From Blepharisma stoltei (lineage: Eukaryota; Ciliophora; Heterotrichea; Heterotrichida; Blepharismidae): a DNA stretch of 64,000 bases. The notes below the pieces were generated by a model. The model saw only the letters and a list, made by a program, of their open reading frames with translations, did no database searches and had not been told where the DNA came from. Shown piece by piece: positions 21,301-31,647 of the stretch (positions are counted from its first letter, which is position 1; every line of letters begins with the position of its first letter). The DNA is taken from NCBI GenBank assembly GCA_914767885.1, contig CAJZBQ010000017.1, forward strand, positions 248,001-312,000, read 5' to 3'. Position numbers and translations under genes: made by a program.

Positions 21301-23229
21301 TTATAAATTTGATGAAAACCAAAATATAGATCAGTAGAGGGGAGTAAAACACCAACAATAACTAACTCTCCCCGTTTCCGAACAAAACCATTAGAAAAAT
21401 CCCTATTTTTGCCTAAAAACCCACCGTGAAGAAAATTTTTTATGAAAAAAATTTTTGATATATAAGTGATAATTATTCTAATGAAATCTCTAGCTAATTC
21501 TGCTTAAGTTTAAACGATTTGCGTTTTAAAACATAAATTTTACAAATTAAATTAATATTTGCTTTCCAATTTTTGCGAAGTGGGATTTTTTTAAATTTTG
21601 AAAAAAAAAAAATCTATAAAATTTATATATAATTTTTTTTTAAAAAAAAACATTAACCCCCTCTGTGAGCGAACAAGATTTTTTTGTGGCTCACGGAGGG
21701 GGGAGTAAGCCAATGCTTTATATTCCTCTCTTTTACTGTCTGGTCACATAAATAGCTTCTTATAGCTGGCTCATAAAGCTCACTTATAGGAATTTTGTGA
21801 TGGAGCAAAGAAATACCATCAGAATCCCTGAAATCAATAGAAATTTCTTTATTTTTTATTTCTATGCTTGCGAAACTTTTAATAAAGATTCTTCTGCCTA
21901 TGTTATAGGTAAATGGCTGCAAGGTATTCGTTTGGATGGGAAAAATAAATCCCCATTGGGTCTTTACGGAGTGCGTAAGTCCACTTGTTGTGATTTCATA
22001 TATTGGGTATTTATAACATTGATTTTTCATAAGTTCTGAATGATGGACATCGCCTAAAACTAAAATTACACCAGGGTGGCTATTTAGAAGATTTAACAGT
22101 CTAATTCGACTATATTCGTTAGCCTTCCTTCTACATTAATTTGTAGCCCATTCATTATTAAATAGAGATCAACAGTGTCGCTTAATTCATTTTCAAGCCA
22201 CTTTCATTGAATTTCTCCTAACTAGCCATTTATTTAGCGAGCAAAGCCACTAGAAAATCGCTTTTTTGGGAAAAATTACCCTTTGACCAGCGATAAAAAC
22301 ATTTTTAGGTACACATTATATAATTAATGAAATCTAAAACAAAATATATTAAATTTTAAACAGCCTGCGCTCTAAACGTAAATTTATAAATCAAATTAGA
22401 TTTATCAGTTAAAATTGTTTTCATATAAATTTTAATGTCAAATTTTATAAAAAAATAGACTCCTTGGTTAGTGATTTAAAAAATTTTGCTAAATGACCAA
22501 GGGGAGTAAGACATCGGCATGTTCATTGCTAGAGGGATCCATAAAGGTTCTGTCATCCAATAAAATTATTTTAATTTTCAAGTCATTTTCGGTAAAATAA
22601 TAAGAATCGTATAAACCTTCTCGCTGATATCTTTTACTGCTCTTTGGTTCATCAATAAAATCTAAAAATAGCTTTTTTGACAATTCTTTATAAGGGAAGT
22701 TTTTATCTGAATTATTAGGTCCATAATCATGGTCGTCCCAAACCCCTAAAATTCTTGTAGATTCTCTAACTTTCTTGAATTGTAATAAATTAAAATTTTT
22801 CATTTTAAATTATTTTATTAGGATATGCTTTTCTTATATTTTAATAATTAAAAAGCTCTCATTGCTTAGATAAAAATCAGCATAAATATAACGTATTAAT
22901 ATAGCATAAAAATATTAAGCCCAAAAATTCAGAAAATAAATTATTTTTTGCAGAAGATTAAGTTCTTTATAGCCTTCATCATTTTTTTGAACATCATACT
23001 TTAGTTTCCAATGTTTTTCTTCATTAGGGATAATTGTTTGGAATAAATTATCTCCTCTATCTGAATATATTGCATCTCCAAGTCATATGAATGCATCAGG
23101 ATTTAAACGTTTTATCGAATATCATATAGATGGATTTTTCAAATCACGATGAAACCCAGCACAAGATCCTGCTGTGAATAAAATTGCTTCGCAGAAGTGC
23201 CAGAGGAGAAACAAAAATATCTTCACCAT
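21301..23229 (-). CDS. PhoD-like metallophosphatase (secreted or membrane-anchored)
   Basis: Minus-strand exons 22959-23229, 22507-22790, 22163-22218, 21706-22112 and 21301-21362 give 359 residues. The N-terminus MVKIFLFLLWHFCEAILF is a signal peptide. PhoD motifs follow: FTAGSCAGFHRDLKNPSIW, NPDAFIWLGDAIYSD, ILGVWDDHDYGPNN, EIQWKWLENEL and VILVLGDVHHSEL, supplying metal-binding Asp/His residues. PhoD enzymes are alkaline phosphatases/phosphodiesterases. The last exon encodes a hydrophobic Trp-rich tail that could anchor the protein. Four IESs interrupt it, two of them MITEs. Confidence 0.88.
21363..21705 (-). mobile_element. MITE family 1 copy (IES in the PhoD-like gene)
   Basis: 343 bp flanked by TAA, in reverse orientation relative to the 3.2 kb copy, somewhat diverged (left tip CTCTCCCCGTTTCCGAAC). 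Removal joins KHWL to the hydrophobic C-terminal exon. Confidence 0.88.
22113..22162. other. Short IES (50 bp) in the PhoD-like gene
   Basis: TA-bounded. Removal gives DTVDLYSRIRLLNLLNSHPG and repairs what otherwise looks like a frameshift. Confidence 0.8.
22219..22506. mobile_element. MITE-like IES (288 bp), variant of family 1
   Basis: TAA on both sides; right tip ccaaggggag and left tip ctagccatttatttagc give imperfect terminal inverted repeats (catttagc shared). Removal joins SNEHADVL to GEIQWKWLE. Confidence 0.75.
22791..22958. other. IES (168 bp) in the PhoD-like gene
   Basis: TA-bounded and AT-rich. Removal joins GYKEL to NLLQFKKVRESTRIL. Confidence 0.85.
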
Positions 23230-24032
23230 TATAAATAATACTTATTTTTTGCTAGAAAATATTAGGTTTATGTCATATTTTTTGATTAAAGTTTTATTAT
23301 TTTTAAAATTATTTCTCTATTAAAATTAACTTTAATTTTAATTATGAAAATGCTGCTTTTATTTTGTCGCGAGAACTTGGCTGCAAAGAGCATTATAAAG
23401 AAAAATGGCTAGGCTATCTGAAATATTAAATACTAGCTCACTTTCATATTTGAGCGAGAAATTTTTTTGCTATATTAAGTAAGGGCTTAGTACGATCTGG
23501 CTGGGCCTAGTTTGTTTAATATTTAATAAATTCGCTAGAGATTCATTATAATCTTTATTATTTATTAAAAACCTATTAAACAAAAACAATGGATTGATTT
23601 AATTTCCCATAATATTTCCAATAGTTTTGCACGATCACGGAGGGTAATTAAAAACGATTATGATATTAAATTAATATGCTATATAATTGATAATTAAAGA
23701 TCTGTCTATAAAGTGGCTGATATATTAAAACAAGATTATTTAAGCTGGATGCCTTATTCACATTTTCTTATTCTTGTCTATCATCGAATTTATACTATAT
23801 TTCTTCTCTTAGATAATAGCAATTCTATTTTTAGCTGTCTCTCTTTTCATAGCTAAAATTTTAGTATCTTAATATTGCTTTTGCTAAACTCAACTATTGG
23901 CGTTCTTATTTTTTATTCACGATAAAATTAAAATTTATACCTAAGCGGTAAAACCTATTGATTTAAAAAGTCTTTATTCGAAAGAGGAAAAAATCAGCTA
24001 AAGCCCCAAATTAATAATTTTTAAATTCAATT
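23230..24032. other. AT-rich region between divergent genes, with a MITE remnant
   Basis: 800 bp between the starts of two divergent genes, so it presumably holds both promoters. A lone MITE-like end occurs at about 23620-23650 (ttttgcacgatcacggaggg). Confidence 0.5.
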
Positions 24033-25451
24033 ATGCAAAAAGGAAGACTGTTACCTTTACACAAAAGAAGGCTGCTTCAAGAAGCTCAAGCTGCTTACAA
24101 GCTTCTTAAGCTTGAAAAAATGTACTCATCAAGCTCATACAATTCCTCTCCCATTGATTTTGCAATGCCATCAATTAAGACAGGAGATATTTGCTCTGTT
24201 CGCTTATCCTGTATATGCAGCCTCATTTTGGCTAATAATTAATAAGAAAAATTTTTAAAAAATATAAATAAATAGCAATTATAAAATAAAACAAAATAGT
24301 TTATAAACATAATTGAGTTAGAAGGCACCCACCCAGGAATAGCAAAAGTTCTTGAAATTAAAGAAGAATCCGGTGTCTTAAAACTTAAACTTATAGGGAG
24401 GCGTCTGCCATATTGGTTTACGCAGTCACCAAGGACCTACCCATACGGGTGGTTCATCCGCTTTGCGCCGTCTTCAGCTTCGCCTTGATCGAATTGGGGC
24501 AATGAATCGCTAGGCAAGTGTTCAGCTCTGACACCACCTTTCTTCTTCTTCTTCTTCTTCAGCGCCTGATGCCATGGCACTTCTGAAGTGTAGTTCTGCT
24601 TCGGACGTCTCCTCCTTCCCTTTCGGGTCCAGTGTTGAGTGGGCGGACTATGGACTTCTGCGGCTGCTGCATGTGTCACGAGGTTGACCATCCAAAAATT
24701 CCAAAAAATGGAATTTCTGTTAGGCCTTTCGGCAAAAAGGAAAATCTGGATCCCGGGACGTAACGCCCGGTTTCACGCTAGGCAGTTGCCCGATTGGTCT
24801 GGGTATTACCTGCAGACTCCGCTGGGCTTGCCCTTTCCAAATCCAACCCTCCTTACCCTCGAGGTAAAAACCAACCTTGAAATCGGACTGAGGGCTAGGC
24901 TCTGTACATTACCAGAATTGCTTACCTAGCATTGCTGTCCATTTCTGGATTGGTAAAACCTGCCGGATATAATTAAAATATGTGTCGAGGCTGCATGGCC
25001 GGGAGGCCATGCCCAGACGAAGACGCCATATTTTAATTATGAAGAATCCGGTGTCAAAACTTGCAAAATTCAGTGGTTTTATCGTGCAATACAAGACTTG
25101 GAGCTCAGCCATGACTTTTTAGGGTCCAACGAGCTTTTTATTTCTAACCTAATTCAAAATGTTGATCTAGCTTGCATTGATTGTAAAGTTGATGTAGTAA
25201 GCTTAGAAGAGTATAAAACTCTTGATAAAAGTGATTCTGACTTGTATTTTACAAGAGCATCTTATGATCCTAAGAAAAAGACCGTTAACCCTACCTTCTC
25301 AAGGTGAAAAAGAGTCTGCTATTGCAAAAAGCCAGAAAACCCAGACAAAGAATTTATAAATTGTGCAAAGTGTCATGCATTGTTTCATCTCGCATGTATA
25401 GGTGATTTTTTCGGTAAATATTTGTGTAAAAAATGCACAAAAAATAATTAA
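24033..25451 (+). CDS. BAH-PHD chromatin protein
   Basis: Exons 24033-24206, 24321-24360 and 25036-25451 give 209 residues. After a basic N-terminus, residues 50-150 read as a BAH domain: TGDICSVRLEGTHPGIAKVLEI, then CKIQWFYRAIQDLELSHDF and ELFISNLIQNVDL. The C-terminus RVCYCKKPENPDKEFINCAK through CHALFHLACIGDF to CKKC is a PHD finger with all Cys/His ligands. BAH-PHD proteins such as plant EBS/SHL read methylated histone H3 tails. A short IES and a long retroposon insert both break the BAH domain. Confidence 0.88.
24207..24320. other. IES (114 bp) in the BAH-PHD gene
   Basis: TTA on both edges. Removal gives GDICSVRLEGTHPGIAKVLE, the start of the BAH fold. Confidence 0.85.
24361..25035 (+). 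repeat. SINE-like repeat R2 inside the BAH-PHD gene
   Basis: 675 bp by TA-to-TA cut. A 15-bp direct repeat gaagaatccggtgtc lies at 24363-24377 and 25041-25055. GC-rich. A tRNA B-box-like ggttcatcc lies near the left end (24451). Core shared with five other copies: ctgggcttgccctttccaa ... ctcgaggtaaaaacc, and ccagaattgcttacctagca. A short (ctt)n tract is internal. The right end carries an inverted pair ending in ttttaattat. Confidence 0.85.
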
Positions 25452-25519
25452 TTAATTTTTTGGAAAATTTTATAAATATTTTTATTTACTAGGACTAATT
25501 TTTACATCAAAATTGAATA

Positions 25520-28500
25520 CTAAAATTCAAATAAATTCCCTAACGCTGGAATAAAGCTTTTTAGTCTTTCATGTACAATAGCTCGTTTCGATTCTTCTTC
25601 AATGATCCTATATGCAAGCCAAACTGGATATGGGTTGCTACGTGAATATATTTTCATCTTTATTGCTTCTAATAAATGCTGGACTTCTTCTTGGTATTGG
25701 TTCCAGCTTTCACATTCGCTAAACCTCCATAAAATTTCAATAAAATTTTCTTCCAAGGTGTCTTCACATTGCTGGATTTTTTCTGCAGCTTCTTCAGGAC
25801 TAGATACATGTGAAATTTTATATACTAATAATAATGATAAAGCATTTTTTTTTGGTTATCTAGATATCAGTTGGCCTACAAAATATCTTGCAAACGGATT
25901 TACATTGACTAGCTAAAAATACTACTTATTGGGCTATTCATCATAATTATGCATATAAAGATTCTCCAGAAAAAATTCTAAGTTTTGTGTTTAATTCAGC
26001 TAAATTTTCAAAAGAAATTGCTCGGACTTCTTCTTCTTCCTCTGAAAGAAAAGTTTCGGCGTAGGCATCAAATAGCTGTCTAGCTAGGCTTACAGAGTAA
26101 GGACGAGCTGATATATGCTTTAGCAGTAAATCAAATTCTTGATATTGAAGATAGCCATCTTCGTTTAAATCTGCAGCTTCATAAATAATTTTTACAAAAT
26201 TTATTTCTTTATAAGAAAATAAGACTAATTTTATTTTTATTAAAAATAATAAAAAGAGTAACCGTGATTCCAGAACTTTGTGATAATTACCGTTTTAAAG
26301 CATAATGCTTGATTTTTATGAATACGATAAGCATCTACAAGTATTTCTAAAAATGCATCAATTTCTATTATACCATGCCTATTAAATCCCGTTGTATCAT
26401 GACTTTTCAGCGATTCTAGCTTTGCTTTAATGTCGGTAAAATCTTCTTTCGAAAAAAATTTCTCATAAAGTTTCATAATTTCCACACACCTCACAAACGG
26501 CACAAAATGTTTTTCAGAATTTTCCTGATTTGGGATATTTTTTCCAGATGGAGAATTATTTAGCGACGACAAAGCTTCTAAAAAGAACTCAAGGTCTCCT
26601 CCATCAAAGCTATCATAAAGCCCCAAAAACCTTCCAAAAACTCTAACCCTCGTTATAGTTCTATATTTCATACAGCTTGATAATAAATGATTAAATCTGT
26701 TTTCTGCAGCTTTTTTCATGACGTATTTTTTCATTAATACAGTGAATACAAATGCACCGAATTCTTCTTTTTTGGACTTAGTTTGGATTCTTTCATCGTA
26801 AAATTGAGTGATTAATTTTAAAAGCATTTTTTTAAACATCACTTTTTTGAGTTTAAATATAGGAGTTGTGGAGACTTTTTTGATAATCGACAATGTTTCT
26901 TCTTCATATGGATTTTTGTCCTTTTTGTCTTCTTCGTTTCCTATGATAGTTTGTATGATTTTTTAATTTAATATAGCAGGGTTTTTTTTGCATTATTATA
27001 TAATTATTTAAATTTAATTAGATTTTCAGCAAACTTAATCTAGGACAAAATAGCATTTTTTGTTTCTTTTTAAAAGTTGCATCATCTTCTACAACTGAAC
27101 TATCATCAAATCCAGGAATATTTTCTAAAGGATGCTTCACCAAAATTTTTAATGCTTGAGAAAGACCTTTGTACAATGATGATAATAGCGGCGAATGAGG
27201 CATGTTTTGATAGTTCATTTCTTTGTAAATATCCCTATTTGCCAATTACCTCTTTTACATTATAAACAACTTGCTTTACGTGATTGTGCTTTCTTTTTAA
27301 ATCTGCAATGTCAATTTCGTCTTTTTCTTCTAATTTTTTAAACACCATGAATTCATCAATTTCTTCTTTTTCAGCTTTGTCTAATAAATTATGCCTATTT
27401 ATAACAAATATAAGATTATCATATCTATTTACTATAGAAAAATGAGACAAAAAATTATTTCATTATAAATAGGTCTAACAAATTCTTGAAGTCTTATATC
27501 TCCTATAGATTCTTTATCAGACTCCACAACTGACTCAGCTTTTTTCTTACGAGCTTTTACTCCAATGCTTTCACCGCATAGGTCTACTACATCTGTTTGC
27601 AATAATTCATTAGCAGTTTTTATTACTGGGGCGTCTATTCCTTTATCTCTATAGTCTTCTTGCTTAAAAACGTCTTCTTCTTGATTCTCATTGTAGGTGA
27701 TTTCATCTGCTAGATTTTCTCTTTCTATGATCACATTTATAGGAGTAAGCACTGGATCTTTGGTAAGCTGCCTTATGATGAACCCTTCGTCTTTTGGTTT
27801 GATTTTTTTATGATTTTCCAAGATTATGTTGCCTTTATTGTCTGTTTTGAATTTATAATTAAATATGTGGTCTCAGCGTTTCGCCGCCGGGTGCTGACTT
27901 CCTTCGAGCACATATTTAATTATATCTGGCAAGGTTTTGCCATCCCAGAAATGGATAGCAATGTTAGGTAAGCAATTCTGGATGTATCAGAGCCTAGACA
28001 AAGTCCACTTTAAAGGATGGATTTTACCTCAAAGGGAAGGGTGGCACGGAAGTTGGAAAGGGTCTCCCAGCAAAGCCTACAGGTATGCCTAGACTAATGG
28101 GCACTTTGCCATTGTTGAAACCGGAGTTAAGCCCTAGGCTATGTGGTTCCCTTTTTTTCCAAGAGTCGACCATAAATGCATTTTTTCGGGATTTTTGTGT
28201 GGACAACTCTTGCTTCCACCCACTAAACACTGAAGCCTAAAGGCAAGGAGAAGACACTGCCACCCCTGGTGAAATCAGGTCACAAATCTGTTGAATCTCC
28301 TTAATGAGATCCTCAGCGCTTAAAAATTATGGCTCAAGCTTACCTTTTAACAATTTAAGTCAAGTCTGTTTTGAATTTAGCATTGGTCGAATTTAACTTT
28401 GCAGATAAAATTCTATTATCTTCTTTTATTATAAGAATTTCTTTTTTTATAGCTTTATAATGCTCCTGAATAGTTTGCAGTGTAGTTGTCAATCTTTCTT

Positions 28501-29412
28501 CTCTAAAAGTTTTGACCATAATAGTATCATCTTTAAATTTTATATCTCTATGCAGCTGCTCCACATTTTCATTGAGTTTTTCTATAAGCCTTTCCATCTG
28601 TGCTATCTGTTCTTTATAATGGTTTTGGAGCCTTACTTTGTCATTCATATGCTCTTCATTGGTGAGCATTAGTTTAGCTTGGCTAATTCTCAAAGCTCTT
28701 TCAAAAACATTTTGGTAGGCTTTTCATATAGTTGTGATCAGCTCTCCTCTTTCTTTGCATTGTACAGTAATTTGTCGGATAATTTCATTTATACATGTGG
28801 TATATATTCTGTTGGTTTCTTCAAGCATTTTTTCAGGCTCTGCAGTTTCTTCGGCAAGCTTAAGAAGCATTCTGTCGACCCATTCAGCTAACAATTCGAC
28901 ATCTTTTCGACCGGCTGGGGCACCAAATTCGAATTTTTCTGGGGATGAATATGGTATTTTATTATAAATTAGGCTTTTAAATTTTTTATGGGTTTAAATA
29001 TTTTTTTTATGTAATTAAGCATATTTGTTTTCAGATGTTTTTAAATTAGGAATTGATAATGTAGATCGATGCATAGGCTTAGGTTGTTCTGAATCAGATA
29101 TATAGTAGACATTATTTTAGCTTTAAATAGTAGAATAATAATTAATAAATTTTAAAAGGATTAAAGAATGATAAAAGTACAGTAACAGTATAAGTCAAAA
29201 TCAGAAATTATCCCTAATGCTTCGTATAAATCAGGTGAGCTGGATTTTGGCATTTTTGATATTGGATCTAATATATAAGACACACCACTACTTTTAGCAA
29301 GCAGTTTCGGTATTTTTTCTCTATCAGATTTTAATAAAGCGCTCACAATATTGCTATTGGATATAACAGAAATTGGATTTTGATTGGGACTTGACTTAGA
29401 AGAAGATGTCAT
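25520..29412 (-). CDS. AXDND1-like axonemal protein with EF-hand
   Basis: Minus-strand exons 29191-29412, 29016-29098, 28378-28964, 27456-27853, 27036-27399 (minus a 25-bp segment), 26288-26953, 25956-26192 and 25520-25909 (minus a 39-bp segment) give about 960 residues in one frame. The segment RIYTTCINEIIRQITVQCKE through RGELI, followed by a long coiled coil, matches axonemal dynein light chain/AXDND1 proteins. The later part has a canonical EF-hand loop, DLNEDGYLQYQE, in IIYEAADLNEDGYLQYQEF. A ciliary role is inferred. The N-terminus is low-complexity and the start is the least certain part; the 29672-29863 ORF could be a further 5' exon. Confidence 0.7.
25838..25876. other. Probable very short IES (39 bp), AXDND1-like gene
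   Basis: An in-frame TAA at about 25857 must be removed. A TA-to-TA cut from FARYFV to SLLLVYKIS keeps the frame, but other TA pairs are possible. Confidence 0.45.
25910..25955. other. Short IES (46 bp), AXDND1-like gene
   Basis: TA-bounded; removal joins SGESL to VNVNPFARYF. Confidence 0.7.
26193..26287. other. Short IES (95 bp), AXDND1-like gene
   Basis: gTA on both edges; removal joins ALCFKTV to KIIYEAADLNEDG, completing the helix before the EF-hand loop. Confidence 0.85.
26954..27035. other. Short IES (82 bp), AXDND1-like gene
   Basis: TA-bounded; removal joins LFCPRL to QTIIGNEEDKKDKN. Confidence 0.75.
27236..27260. other. 25-bp IES, or 15-nt intron plus one-base discrepancy
   Basis: Two readings compete. 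TA-to-TA removal of 25 bp joins KQVVY to RDIYKEMN in frame. The segment also contains gtaattggcaaatag (27235-27249 on minus), a perfect-looking 15-nt intron, but removing that leaves the frame off by one. Confidence 0.5.
27400..27455. other. Short IES (56 bp), AXDND1-like gene
   Basis: TA-bounded; removal joins IYNEI to NRHNLLDKAEKEE. Confidence 0.75.
27854..28377 (-). repeat. SINE-like repeat R2 inside the AXDND1-like gene
   Basis: 524 bp with perfect 15-bp duplications (27840-27854 and 28364-28378; minus-strand aaattcaaaacagac), both preceded by TA. Reading minus: ggagattcaac near the start, the ctgggagaccctttccaac ... tttgaggtaaaatcc core and a ccagaattgcttacctaaca block near the end. Exact removal keeps the frame (NAKFKTD to NKGNIILEN). 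Confidence 0.88.
28965..29015. other. Short IES (51 bp), AXDND1-like gene
   Basis: TA-bounded; removal joins SENKYA to YNKIPYSSPEKFE. Edges can slide. Confidence 0.6.
29099..29190. other. Short IES (92 bp), AXDND1-like gene
   Basis: TA-bounded; removal joins GIISDFDL to SDSEQPKPMH. Edges can slide. Confidence 0.6.
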
Positions 29413-29671
29413 TGCTCTTCTGCTTACTCTCTCTTATATAATTCATGATTTTATAGATTAAATTTAATTTTCCTTTTCCATATTTGGGTTTTTTTAAATT
29501 CGAAAAATATTTTTTATGTATACTTTTAATATATATTTTGTTATTTACTTCCTAGCCAATATCTGATTTTTTTTTCTTTAAATGGTTTATTTTGAAGAAG
29601 AAATAGAATACTTATAGGATTAACCAGCATCAATGTTTCCCGTATGTATAATTTTATATGATATTTTAAAA

Positions 29672-29863
29672 TCAAATATAATTCGTCCCCTTAAAGAGCT
29701 GGCTCACTCTTAAAGGAGGAGTTAATGAAATTTTAGGGGTTTTCGGAGTTGAAACTTGACTACTTATGCTGGATCTTAATATTTGTGAAGCTTGGGTTGT
29801 GTTACTAGATGAGGGCTGAGATGATGACTTTACTCTATGTCTTGTTTTCATTGAATTATACAT
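29672..29863 (-). CDS. Small basic Ser/Thr-rich ORF, possible upstream exon
   Basis: 63 codons from ATG: MYNSMKTRHRVKSSS, then Ser/Thr/Pro-rich to PLRVSQLFKG. It is low-complexity and matches no family I know. It may be a separate small gene or the first exon of the AXDND1-like gene; the 260-bp gap contains stops, and I could not find a TA pair that joins the frames. The MITE at 29913 lies just upstream. Confidence 0.35.
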   Translation of the reverse strand: MYNSMKTRHRVKSSSQPSSSNTTQASQILRSSISSQVSTPKTPKISLTPPLRVSQLFKGTNYI

Positions 29864-29912
29864 TTAATATGAAATATATAACATTGTTATTTTGAGATAA
29901 TATTTTAACTAA

Positions 29913-30301
29913 CTCCCCCCCCCCCCTCCGTGAGCGAACAAAAAAATTTTGTTCGCTCACGGAGGGGGGTTAATTTTTTTTTTTAAAAAAAATTTATATA
30001 TAAATTTTATAAAAAATATTTTTTTCGAAATTTAAAAAAAATCCTAATTTGCAAAAATTGGGAAGCAAATATTAATTTAATTTGCAAAATTTATGTTTTA
30101 AAACGCAATTTGTTTAAAATTAAACAGAATTAGCTCTAGATTTCATTATACTAATTATCACTTATATATCAAAATTTTTTTCCATTAAAATTTTTTCTAT
30201 TAAAAAAATTTTTGTTCACTCATGGAGGGTGGGTTTTTGGTCAAAAAATGGCGATTTTTCTAATGGTTTTTGTTCGCTCACGGAGGGGGGGGGGGGAGTA
30301 A
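29913..30301 (+). mobile_element. MITE family 1, full-length intergenic copy
   Basis: 389 bp, TAA on both sides, nearly identical to the copies at 3.2 and 57.7 kb, including the two variant right-hand arms. Recent activity is inferred from the near identity. Confidence 0.92.
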
Positions 30302-30838
30302 GCATAGAAGAGAAACTGCCCTGACAATAATAAATTTTGTTATTTTTGTTATATTTACAGTTAATTATTGCTATTTAGCTATTGAAACATTTTTTTTGGA
30401 AGTTACACTTATATAATATAAAAATTGCCCCACACCGGGAATTGAACCCACATGTGGGGCCATTTTTGGTGCGTGGAAGTCGATGTGTTCTACACACACC
30501 AAAAATGGCCCCACACGTGGGTTCAATTCCCGGTGTGGGGCCATTTTTGAATTGCCCGAGGATGGCGCAACATAGCGCCATCCTCGGGCAATTATTATAG
30601 CATAGGATAGCTCTCTATTTACAGTGATTTATTTATAAATATTTTTATAAAGATAAATACATATGAAACATCTTTAAATATTTGTTTATCAAAAATTACT
30701 TTATTGTGAGACTTTTACCAAAAAATATCAATAAAAGCTCTCAATCAGATTTTATTTTCCCAATATTTTCCTTATATTTCCGTATAGGCTCATAAATTAA
30801 CATCTAAAAACCTATATTAAAATCAAGATCTAAAATAA
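30302..30838. other. Intergenic region with stacked palindromes
   Basis: AT-rich except for the palindromes at 30427-30592. Confidence 0.6.
30427..30592. repeat. Two adjacent palindromes with a tRNA T-arm-like motif
   Basis: First palindrome 30427-30541: each arm contains gtgggttcaattcccgg, which looks like a T-stem/loop, framed by ccccacac and gtgtgggg followed by cca, like an acceptor stem with CCA. Second palindrome 30550-30592: arms aattgcccgaggatggcgc around a 6-nt loop. No D-arm or anticodon arm is present, so this is not a full tRNA gene. It may be an IES or hairpin element. Confidence 0.7.
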
Positions 30839-31195
30839 TTAAAGTTTTGGAGATTTAGGGAGAATATCAGGAGTGAATTTGCTAGCCTTTGCCATGTTTC
30901 CTTTAATTTTCATCTTTCCTTGCATAAAGGCGACTTGTGGGTTGAGTTTTCCTTGGGCGACAGCAATTAAATCGTCATCAGTCATGGTGAATGTTGCATC
31001 AGCAGTTCCGACTCTTCCTTTAGCAAAAGACCCATTTCCGTTCTTGAGATCAATTGTAAAAACAACTGGCTCAGCACCAGGAGCTGCAAGGATTTCAAAG
31101 TGGTAGATTGCTCCAATTTTTTTGACAAGATCTGCGCCAGTTGTCTGGAGAATTGGTGCCATCTCGTTGAAAAGCTTTTCGGACTTGAGAGCCAT
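30839..31195 (-). CDS. SCP2 sterol-carrier domain protein
   Basis: 118 residues from MALKSEKLFNEM; an in-frame upstream ATG would add 18 residues. The whole protein is an SCP2 domain: VKKIGAIYHFEI, VVFTIDLKNGNG, ATFTMTDDDLIAVAQGKLNP, QVAFMQGKMKIKGNMAKASK. It binds fatty acyl or sterol ligands in related proteins. The C-terminal PKL resembles a peroxisomal PTS1 tripeptide, so peroxisomal location is possible. The internal ATG is chosen because homology starts there. No intron or IES. Confidence 0.92.
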   Translation of the reverse strand: MALKSEKLFNEMAPILQTTGADLVKKIGAIYHFEILAAPGAEPVVFTIDLKNGNGSFAKGRVGTADATFTMTDDDLIAVAQGKLNPQVAFMQGKMKIKGNMAKASKFTPDILPKSPKL

Positions 31196-31647
31196 TATTT
31201 TTATCACCATGTTTTCACACGTATAGATGAAATCAAGATAATTTTTCAATAAATTTTGGGGTAAATTAATGTGATTTTAATAGGAAGGCTGGGGTTTTAA
31301 AAAGAAATTAATTATATTTTACGTTGTAGGAACAGATTGTGGCCAATATATAAAATTATTGGAATTTAGAGGTTTTTTATGATAATAATGAATTATTTGA
31401 TGTTTCTATTAGAAAATTATAGAGTAGAAGATAAGAATCCTTTACAAATAGCTTATATAGCTTATTTTATAAAATAAAATTTATCTTTGTAAATACCTCA
31501 TTTATTACCTAATAAATACTCAAAAATCTTTATTTTCTTTCAAATCTCCCTTATCTTTTATCCTCTCTCTATTTTCTAATTTTCCCTAAATACTATTAAA
31601 ATTGAAACTATACCAAAAACATATAAAAATATTTCGTAAAGTTCTAA
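31196..31647. other. AT-rich region between divergent genes
   Basis: 450 bp between the SCP2 and ankyrin gene starts, likely with both promoters. Nothing else recognised. Confidence 0.5.

Noticed and set aside
22113-22162. Apparent one-base frameshift in the PhoD-like gene
   Set aside because: A 50-bp TA-to-TA cut restores the frame with a good motif, so no frameshift is needed.
24541-24563. (CTT)n tract in the 24.4 kb repeat as a coding poly-Lys run
   Set aside because: It is a microsatellite inside a noncoding R2 copy, and other copies lack it.
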